A stretch of 64,000 bases of DNA, taken from NCBI GenBank assembly GCA_019828595.1, contig JAHQRK010000008.1:2790001-2854000 (forward strand), written 5' to 3'. A model generated the notes under the pieces. The model saw only the letters and a list, made by a program, of their open reading frames with translations. It was not told the origin of the DNA and ran no database searches. How positions within the stretch are numbered: the stretch's first letter is position 1; every line of letters begins with the position of its first letter. Position numbers and translations under genes: made by a program. This document shows positions 53,701 to 61,581 of the stretch, in pieces. Source of the DNA: Aphanomyces cochlioides (Eukaryota; Oomycota; Saprolegniomycetes; Saprolegniales; Verrucalvaceae).

Positions 53701-53746
53701 GAGTGTTGGTCTCACGGAGCTCGGAACAGCTGTTGGCGTTGGACAT
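50708..53746 (-). CDS. LINE ORF1 protein, intact, copy W
   Basis: It is 1012 aa (ATG at 53746) with the same order of segments as in copy U. The acidic linker reads EGEADSTEASGDGQDE, intermediate between the two main variants. Val replaces Ile in KVEGSVTECQR. ORF1 is intact while ORF2 in the same copy is broken, the same pattern as in U. Confidence 0.92.
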   Translation of the reverse strand: MSNANSCSELRETNTHGVTIIPGIVSPHPLSSSNQDGGSGVSNVSTPNPRAEVEVEFDPNGVSGDQSASRSTSASPGAPLAGVPGGVNLSGSVVDPQTTVVNLSSEALTQEGEPLGPCACGGCFPGLQLESIPSEGGEKTGSMPALEATRAPPMGTPCGSVYFPPGASSEGRGRYPDLGSRRSNGVPQSPCCGDGMDSPSTPVTGGLAPAFLVTNGTEPAATNRVAPCAEPPRTGEEEEKSQEDVDMVSGDAEGKDSTETEALTDEGNTQIHSEVDGSGDINGQAKPCDTPGEVIQEEQSTNNDNDQSNQDIVDKSVAQGNGAVDPPSAADKIQGDQEQQNAEKANPWTQKTPGKDSASSKKDSKQGNAPKGAKHRNTGAHAIADDDIARCEAMADAFYKDSGDMDAFIENILLTPQSQVYELTVKLGEAYKDWSEKVICDQFVKENPGSLWGSKFPNILIHKKNPQTIVISSYNLSTCVEMGGTTFRLGGKDFLVPKYSRYGNNYYVTFNKVSHPSMAKAIVKKMAALTKSVIAAFNPTAGQNIKSPHLRVIFKSPAPPAVLVPKSGDALREITITDPSGQPFVVVFQHKIAALNKTLPPSIVSRRAEAKAEKAKAKAAKAAAKSPPSGEKEPEHDGDDHDQDPGTNAEGEADSTEASGDGQDEQPQPTAPSHGSDVDMSGDSDPPNNNGQDKQQEDVEMSTNESPALAPPSEQPKNSLDLQLVTGYRSGPAPKRTLPSSPRLDPLPTSNRFHILEEDDVELSFEDFAVPRIVLEDSSAPRPKKTKGKAKKQRLNKSAAAHLELAKKIIRDKKVEGSVTECQRILRDDPQLVAHAMYAQDEDLSLFQSLVATKTIERKMALLKAQGKPHNYKHHVNFMAQYKIHPSEILEELTTDIPEIKRILFALATIDLFLSNRAPDLYTNSEALTVLLNQEATRLPDTNCLTDWSLFALIENFSDNLEKFTLPAPVLSAISMLKSITNNYHIDELCSKAHHSMNADEIDPLDLEDDQL

Positions 53747-53807
53747 TTTGAGCGCGGCGGCACTTGATAACTTCTTGACTTGAGGGGTACGAGGCAAATT
53801 CGGAAGT

Positions 53808-56415
53808 GAGGCTTGCCTTGAGCTTTTAACAAAGCCATCTTGCGCTCAATAGTCTTGGTTGCAACAAGTGACTGAAACAAACTGAGGTCTTCATCTTGTG
53901 CGTACATAGCATGTGCAACGAGCTGAGGATCATCTCGCAAAATGCGTTGACATTCGGTGATACTGCCTTCGACTTTCTTGTCTCGAATGATCTTCTTCGC
54001 CAATTCGAGGTGGGCTGCAGCAGACTTGTTAAGTCGTTGTTTCTTCGCTTTGCCTTTGGTCTTTTTCGGGCGTGGCGCACTTGAATCTTCCAATACAATT
54101 CGAGGCACTGCAAAGTCTTCAAACGAGAGTTCCACGTCGTCTTCTTCGAGGATATGAAAACGGTTGGATGTCGGCAGGGGATCCAAACGTGGGGACGAAG
54201 GCAAAGTACGTTTTGGAGCTGGTCCAGACCGGTAGCCCGTTACCAATTGAAGGTCCAGCGAGTTCTTGGGCTGCTCACTTGGTGGAGCAAGAGCGGGCGA
54301 TTCGTTGGTAGACATTTCCACATCTTCTTGTTGTTTGTCTTGTCCATTGTTGTTAGGGGGATCGCTGTCACCAGACATATCGACATCAGAGCCATGAGAA
54401 GGAGCTGTTGGCTGTGGTTGTTCATCTTGACCATCTTCAGATGCCTCAGTTGAGTCGGCCTTGCCTTCCGCATTTGTTCCAGGGTCTTGATCATGATCGT
54501 CTCCATCATGTTCAGGTTCTTTTTCTCCTGACGGAGGAGATTTTGCCGCTGCCTTGGCCGCTTTTGCCTTCGCTTTTTCAGCCTTGGCCTCTGCACGTCG
54601 TGAAACAATCGACGGAGGCAATGTCTTGTTCAGAGCAGCGATCTTGTGCTGAAACACGACGACAAAAGGCTGACCCGACGGATCCGTAATGGTGATTTCG
54701 CGTAGTGCGTCGCCGGATTTTGGCACCAGCACTGCAGGAGGCGCAGACGACTTGAAAATGACTCTCAAATGCGGCGACTTGATGTTCTGACCAGCAGTAG
54801 GGTTGAATGCTGCTATCACTGACTTGGTCAATGCAGCCATTTTCTTGACAATCGCCTTGGCCATCGAAGGGTGACTGACCTTGTTGAACGTAACGTAGTA
54901 GTTGTTGCCATAACGCGAGTACTTGGGAACCAGGAAGTCTTTGCCACCAAGTCGAAACGTTGTGCCTCCCATTTCCACGCACGTAGACAAGTTGTAACTT
55001 GAGATCACAATGGTCTGTGGGTTCTTCTTGTGGATCAAAATGTTCGGAAATTTGGAGCCCCATAACGAACCAGGATTTTCCTTGACAAATTGATCGCAGA
55101 TGACTTTTTCGGACCAGTCCTTGTAGGCTTCGCCCAACTTGACTGTGAGCTCGTACACTTGGGACTGGGGGGTGAGCAAAATGTTTTCAATGAAGGCGTC
55201 CATGTCACCAGAGTCTTTGTAGAATGCGTCCGCCATGGCCTCGCATCGCGCAATATCGTCATCGGCAACAGCATGAGCACCAGTGTTGCGGTGTTTTGCG
55301 CCTTTGGGAGCATTGCCTTGCTTGGAATCTTTCTTGGACGAAGCTGAATCCTTGCCGGGAGTCTTTTGCGTCCATGGATTGGCCTTTTCAGCGTTTTGTT
55401 GCTCTTGATCGCCTTGTATTTTGTCTGCCGCGGAAGGAGGGTCAACAGCGCCATTTCCTTGAGCAACGGATTTGTCGACAATGTCTTGATTTGACTGTTC
55501 ATTGTCATTGTTTGTCGATTGTTCCTCTTGAATAACTTCTCCAGGAGTATCACACGGCTTCGCTTGGCCGTTAATGTCGCCTGACCCATCAACCTCCGAG
55601 TGAATTTGAGTATTTCCCTCGTCGGTTAAGGCCTCGGTTTCAGTAGAATCCTTCCCCTCGGCGTCTCCAGAGACCATATCCACGTCCTCTTGAGATTGTT
55701 CTTCTTCCTCTCCCGTTCTAGGAGGCTCAGCACAGGGGGTGACGCGGTTGGTGGCTGCTGGCTCAGTCCCATTGGTCACGAGAAAGGCCGGGGCCAGACC
55801 CCCAGTGACAGGGGTAGAAGGGGAATCCATGCCATCCCCGCAGCACGGTGACTGGGGTACACCATTGCTCCGGCGAGAACCCAAATCGGGATACCGCCCC
55901 CGCCCCTCCGAAGAGGCCCCTGGGGGGAAGTAGACAGAACCGCAGGGTGTGCCCATAGGGGGGGCCCTCGTAGCCTCTAGGGCTGGCATGGACCCCGTTT
56001 TCTCGCCGCCTTCACTGGGGATCGACTCCAATTGGAGTCCAGGGAAGCAGCCACCACAGGCACAAGGCCCCAGTGGTTCGCCCTCCTGAGTGAGGGCTTC
56101 GCTAGACAAGTTAACGACAGTGGTCTGGGGGTCAACCACTGACCCACTGAGGTTGACCCCCCCTGGAACTCCGGCGAGTGGAGCACCAGGTGAAGCGCTG
56201 GTGGAGCGAGACGCAGATTGGTCTCCAGAGACGCCATTGGGGTCGAACTCGACCTCCACTTCGGCCCTAGGGTTAGGTGTAGAGACATTACTCACACCAC
56301 TTCCGCCATCCTGATTGGACGACGAAAGTGGGTGAGGTGATACAATACCTGGAATGATGGTGACTCCGTGAGTGTTGGTCTCACGGAGCTCGGAACAGCT
56401 GTTGGCGTTGGACAT
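53808..56415 (-). CDS. ORF1 N-terminal part (about residues 1-869), copy Z
   Basis: The ATG is at 56415. It is open from the start through the globular block and basic patch to the W junction, where it reads into W 5' UTR sequence and on for about 60 foreign codons. The DNA gives Thr for Ala in NRVTPCAEPP and Val for Ile in GAHAVADDD. Confidence 0.87.
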
Positions 56416-56476
56416 TTTGAGCGCGGCGGCACTTGATAACTTCTTGACTTGAGGGGTACGAGGCAAATTCGGAAGT
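53808..56476 (-). mobile_element. LINE copy Z, 5' piece
   Basis: This minus copy is interrupted by W within ORF1; its 3' part is expected upstream. The precise full-length 5' end is at 56476. The next 13 bases (56477-56489, CGTCAAGACCAGG) end in GG and should be its TSD within copy K. Confidence 0.85.
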
Positions 56477-58279
56477 CGTCAAGACCAGGCGTTCCAACTT
56501 CACTTGTACAAAGCAGAGCGCTCGTCCAAGTTCCACTTCATGTCCCCTGTCCCTACCCCCTTGAAGAAGACAGTCTTCAAAGAGTTGGTGGATGTCAATG
56601 GAAATGTTGTCTCCAATCAACAAGGCATGTCTGACGTCCTGGTCGACTACTACAAGGACTTGTTTGCAGCTCCCGAGGTGCAGCGATCTGGAGACGAAGT
56701 GTCGTCATTTCTGACCCCATTGACTCGACACAAGCAACTGCCAGAGCAAGCCCAGAAAGAGCTGTCGGCTCCCTTGCGCGCCAACGAGTTCTATCATGCT
56801 ATTCGACACAGCAGTTCGAACTCAGCGCCAGGTCCCAACGCTCTGCCATTCGAAGTCCTCAAACTTGCACCTCACAAGTGGTCGTTGGTATTGGAGCTGC
56901 TATTCACACACCAGCTCCATTCTCACCCTCGCTTGACTCCCATGCAACTTGTCAGTACGCTGGTGTTGCTGCACAAGAAAGGCCCCAAGTCACAGGCCAA
57001 GAACTATCGGCCCATTAGCCTACTCAACACGGATGTGAAAATCCTGACGAGTATTCTGGCTTATCGACTCCAGCGCCACATTCGACACATCATCCACCCG
57101 GACCAGCAAGGCTTTATCCGTCGAAGCAATATCCAAACCAATATTGCACGACTGGATGACATGCTGCACCACATCAAACTACACAGTCCGTCCTCGATGG
57201 TGGCACTGCTTGACTTTGAGAAAGCTTTTGATCGCGTGGACCACGCGTACTTGCTCCGCGTCCTCCGTCACTATGGCTTTCCCGAAACCTTTGTTGACAT
57301 GGTTCGCGTACTGTACTCGGGCCGCAAGTCTCGCATCTTGGTGAACGGCTTCTTGTCCAAGCCAGTTCACATCTCACGCGGTGTGTTGCAAGGTGATCCA
57401 CTGTCGCCACTTCTGTTTGTGATCGCTTTGGAACCGATGTGCCAACTCCTACGGCAACACTCCAACTATGGCATCAAGTGTGGGGATCGCTACCACACTG
57501 GGAGTTACTTTGCCGACGACTCGCAACTCTATGCGGCAAATGAGACGTGCCTCCACCGGCAGCTTGCATTGGTTCAAACCTTTTGCGACAAGTCTGGTTT
57601 CCGACTCAACGTAGACAAGACCCAAATTCTGACCTACAGCCAGTTGAATGGGAACCTTGCCTCACTACAAGTTACTTCCGACAGTCCCGTGAAGGCTCTT
57701 GGTATCTTGGTTGCGCCCAATCTTTCTCCATTGGCACGTTTCAATTACGTGTTTGAGAAGTTTGTGGCTCGCTTGTCTTTGTGGCTCTACAAGGCTCGAA
57801 CCATGGCCGGAAAAGTCACTATCCTGCACAGCATATGTCTGCCTGTGTTATGGTACCAACTGGCTTTTGTCCCTGCCGACAAAGACCTGGCCAAAAAGAT
57901 CGACAAGGCCATGCTTCAATTTATGCTGCTCGAGTGTTCCTTTCCGTCAACGTGTCTGGAAATGTTCTACGAGACGCCCAAGCCGTCCGATGGATACTAC
58001 ATCCGTGGCTATCTGAAGATCTGGCCGATTGTCCGAGCCTGCGTGTATTATCAAATATGGCTCCAACGTGCCGATCGCACCTTTCGACCCGACCTCACAG
58101 CGAAGAGTCCGATGGAAGTTGCCATTCATGCTGCCTCTTTGATCAAGCTACATCTACAACAGCTCCTGGTTGATCTCCCTCTCAAGAAGGGATACACCAA
58201 GGTATTCAATGTGCTCAAGCATCTATCTTCGGACCCCTGGTTACGTCAACACATCATTCCTGACAGTGTCGTTTCATGA
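56477..58279 (+). pseudogene. ORF2 part with deletion 2 (about residues 381-863 joined to 1235-1351), copy K
   Basis: The RT core with QGDPLSP and YFADD is open. The in-frame 1113-nt loss at QFM-LLECSF is identical to that in U and removes the zinc finger. The region of deletion 1 lies in the unseen left part. Confidence 0.9.
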
Positions 58280-58426
58280 GTGAGCTGACGGCTCACCACT
58301 TCATCTCCTGTTCAATGACCACTTTGCCATATTCTGTTTTCCAAGTTCTATTTATACAGTACGAGGCAAATTAGTAAGTCATTAGGGCCTTTGCTCAAAA
58401 ATAAGGTTAATACAACTCATTTAACC
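56477..58426 (+). mobile_element. LINE copy K, 3' piece, carrying deletion 2
   Basis: This plus copy is interrupted by Z at CGTCAAGACCAGG. It contains the RT, deletion 2 at about 57927 and a full 3' UTR (58280-58426). It is followed directly by copy L at the same 5' UTR position where T meets U. Confidence 0.87.
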
Positions 58427-58464
58427 CTCAAGTCAAGAAGTTATCAAGTGCCGCCGCGCTCAAA

Positions 58465-61400
58465 ATGTCCAACGCCAACAGCTGTTCCGAGCTCCGTGAG
58501 ACCAACACTCACGGAGTCACCATCATTCCAGGTATTGTATCACCTCACCCACTTTCGTCGTCCAATCAGGATGGCGGAAGTGGTGTGAGTAATGTCTCTA
58601 CACCTAACCCTAGGGCCGAAGTGGAGGTCGAGTTCGACCCCAATGGCGTCTCTGGAGACCAATCTGCGTCTCGCTCCACCAGCGCTTCACCTGGTGCTCC
58701 ACTCGCCGGAGTTCCAGGGGGGGTCAACCTCAGTGGGTCAGTGGTTGACCCCCAGACCACTGTCGTTAACTTGTCTAGCGAAGCCCTCACTCAGGAGGGC
58801 GAACCACTGGGGCCTTGTGCCTGTGGTGGCTGCTTCCCTGGACTCCAATTGGAGTCGATCCCCAGTGAAGGCGGCGAGAAAACGGGGTCCATGCCAGCCC
58901 TAGAGGCTACGAGGGCCCCCCCTATGGGCACACCCTGCGGTTCTGTCTACTTCCCCCCAGGGGCCTCTTCGGAGGGGCGGGGGCGGTATCCCGATTTGGG
59001 TTCTCGCCGGAGCAATGGTGTACCCCAGTCACCGTGCTGCGGGGATGGCATGGATTCCCCTTCTACCCCTGTCACTGGGGGTCTGGCCCCGGCCTTTCTC
59101 GTGACCAATGGGACTGAGCCAGCAGCCACCAACCGCGTCGCCCCCTGTGCTGAGCCTCCTAGAACGGGAGAGGAAGAAGAAAAATCTCAAGAGGACGTGG
59201 ATATGGTCTCTGGAGACGCCGAGGGGAAGGATTCTACTGAAACCGAGGCCTTAACCGACGAGGGAAATACTCAAATTCACTCTGAGGTTGATGGGTCAGG
59301 CGACATTAACGGCCAAGCGAAGCCGTGTGATACTCCTGGAGAAGTTATTCAAGAGGAACAATCGACAAACAATGACAATGAACAGTCAAATCAAGACATT
59401 GTCGACAAATCCGTTGCTCAAGGAAATGGCGCTGTTGATCCTCCTACCGCGGCAGACAAAATACAAGGCGATCAAGAGCAACAAAACGCTGAAAAGGCCA
59501 ATCCATGGACGCAAAAGACTCCCGGCAAGGATTCAGCTTCGTCCAAGAAAGATTCCAAGCAAGGCAATGCCCCCAAAGGCGCGAAACATCGCAACACTGG
59601 TGCTCATGCTATTGCCGATGACGATATTGCGCGATGCGAGGCCATGGCGGACGCATTCTACAAAGACTCTGGTGACATGGACGCCTTCATTGAAAACATT
59701 TTGCTCACCCCCCAGTCCCAAGTGTACGAGCTCACAGTCAAGTTGGGCGAAGCCTACAAGGACTGGTCCGAAAAAGTCATCTGCGATCAATTTGTCAAGG
59801 AAAATCCTGGTTCGTTATGGGGCTCCAAATTTCCGAACATTTTGATCCACAAGAAGAACCCACAGACCATTGTGATCTCAAGTTACAACTTGTCTACGTG
59901 CGTGGAAATGGGAGGCACAACGTTTCGACTTGGTGGCAAAGATTTCCTGGTTCCCAAGTACTCGCGTTATGGCAACAACTACTATGTTACGTTCAACAAG
60001 GTCAGTCACCCTTCGATGGCCAAGGCAATTGTCAAGAAAATGGCTGCATTGACCAAGTCAGTGATAGCAGCATTCAACCCTACTGCTGGTCAGAACATCA
60101 AGTCGCCGCATTTGAGAGTCATTTTCAAGTCGCCTGCGCCTCCTGCAGTGTTGGTGCCAAAATCCGGCGACGCACTACGCGAAATCACCATTACGGATCC
60201 GTCGGGTCAGCCTTTTGTCGTCGTGTTTCAGCACAAGATCGCTGCTCTGAACAAGACATTGCCTCCGTCGATTGTTTCACGACGTGCAGAGGCCAAGGCT
60301 GAAAAAGCGAAGGCAAAAGCGGCCAAGGCAGCGGCAAAATCTCCTCCGTCAGGAGAAAAAGAACCTGAACATGATGGAGACGATCATGACCAAGACCCTG
60401 GAACAAATGCGGAAGGCGAGGCCGACTCAACTGAGGCATCTGGAGATCGTCAAGATGAACAACCACAGCCAACAGCTCCTTCTCATGGCTCTGATGTCGA
60501 TATGTCTGGTGACAGCGATCCCCCTAACAACAATGGACAAGACAAACAACAAGAAGATGTGGAAATGTCTACCAACGAATCGCCCGCTCTTGCTCCACCA
60601 AGTGAGCAGCCCAAGAACTCGCTGGACCTTCAATTGGTAACGGGCTACCGGTCTGGACCAGCTCCAAAACGTACTTTGCCTTCGTCCCCACGTTTGGATC
60701 CCCTGCCGACATCCAACCGTTTTCATATCCTCGAAGAAGACGACGTGGAACTCTCGTTTGAAGACTTTGCAGTGCCTCGAATTGTATTGGAAGATTCAAG
60801 TGCGCCACGCCCGAAAAAGACCAAAGGCAAAGCGAAGAAACAACGACTTAACAAGTCTGCTGCAGCCCACCTCGAATTGGCGAAGAAGATCATTCGAGAC
60901 AAGAAAGTCGAAGGCAGTATCACCGAATGTCAACGCATTTTGCGAGATGATCCTCAGCTCGTTGCACATGCTATGTACGCACAAGATGAAGACCTCAGTT
61001 TGTTTCAGTCACTTGTTGCAACCAAGACTATTGAGCGCAAGATGGCTTTGTTAAAAGCTCAAGGCAAGCCTCACAACTACAAACATCACGTCAACTTCAT
61101 GGCTCAATACAAGATTCACCCGTCAGAAATCTTGGAAGAATTGACCACGGACATACCAGAGATCAAGCGCATCCTCTTTGCACTTGCTACGATTGACTTA
61201 TTCCTCTCAAATCGGGCCCCAGACCTCTACACAAACTCGGAGGCACTGACTGTTCTATTGAACCAAGAAGCAACAAGATTGCCTGACACCAACTGCTTGA
61301 CGGACTGGTCGCTGTTTGCTTTGATCGAAAACTTCAGCGACAATCTCGAGAAGTTCACTTTGCCGGCTCCCGTCTTGTCGGCCATCTCGATGCTCAAAAG

Positions 61401-61503
61401 CATCACCAACAATTACCACATCGACGAGCTCTGCAGCAAAGCTCACCACTCCATGAACGCCGACGAAATTGATCCCCTCGATTTGGAGGACGATCAACTC
61501 TAA
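58465..61503 (+). CDS. LINE ORF1 protein, intact, copy L
   Basis: It is 1012 aa with the same domain order as in U. It has the EGEADSTEASGDRQDE linker variant and Glu for Asp in NDNEQSNQD (shared with Z). The hairpins and palindrome described for U recur at the same offsets (58492-58516, 58719-58753, 58841-58856). Confidence 0.93.
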   Translation: MSNANSCSELRETNTHGVTIIPGIVSPHPLSSSNQDGGSGVSNVSTPNPRAEVEVEFDPNGVSGDQSASRSTSASPGAPLAGVPGGVNLSGSVVDPQTTVVNLSSEALTQEGEPLGPCACGGCFPGLQLESIPSEGGEKTGSMPALEATRAPPMGTPCGSVYFPPGASSEGRGRYPDLGSRRSNGVPQSPCCGDGMDSPSTPVTGGLAPAFLVTNGTEPAATNRVAPCAEPPRTGEEEEKSQEDVDMVSGDAEGKDSTETEALTDEGNTQIHSEVDGSGDINGQAKPCDTPGEVIQEEQSTNNDNEQSNQDIVDKSVAQGNGAVDPPTAADKIQGDQEQQNAEKANPWTQKTPGKDSASSKKDSKQGNAPKGAKHRNTGAHAIADDDIARCEAMADAFYKDSGDMDAFIENILLTPQSQVYELTVKLGEAYKDWSEKVICDQFVKENPGSLWGSKFPNILIHKKNPQTIVISSYNLSTCVEMGGTTFRLGGKDFLVPKYSRYGNNYYVTFNKVSHPSMAKAIVKKMAALTKSVIAAFNPTAGQNIKSPHLRVIFKSPAPPAVLVPKSGDALREITITDPSGQPFVVVFQHKIAALNKTLPPSIVSRRAEAKAEKAKAKAAKAAAKSPPSGEKEPEHDGDDHDQDPGTNAEGEADSTEASGDRQDEQPQPTAPSHGSDVDMSGDSDPPNNNGQDKQQEDVEMSTNESPALAPPSEQPKNSLDLQLVTGYRSGPAPKRTLPSSPRLDPLPTSNRFHILEEDDVELSFEDFAVPRIVLEDSSAPRPKKTKGKAKKQRLNKSAAAHLELAKKIIRDKKVEGSITECQRILRDDPQLVAHAMYAQDEDLSLFQSLVATKTIERKMALLKAQGKPHNYKHHVNFMAQYKIHPSEILEELTTDIPEIKRILFALATIDLFLSNRAPDLYTNSEALTVLLNQEATRLPDTNCLTDWSLFALIENFSDNLEKFTLPAPVLSAISMLKSITNNYHIDELCSKAHHSMNADEIDPLDLEDDQL

Positions 61504-61581
61504 GGCTTCTATCCCCTGCTTCAATCCATTTCAACCTCCCCTCTCACCCCTCCATTCTACTCATTTTCATCTGTACTCGTG

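Larger units (their letters stand above)
49132..53807 (-). mobile_element. LINE copy W, 5' piece, carrying deletion 1
   Basis: This minus copy is interrupted by U at CCTTGCTGGTCC; its 3' part is expected upstream of the window. It has the ORF2 N-terminal half with deletion 1, an intact ORF1 and the precise full-length 5' end at 53807. It is followed by copy Z (GAGGCTTGCC). Confidence 0.87.
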
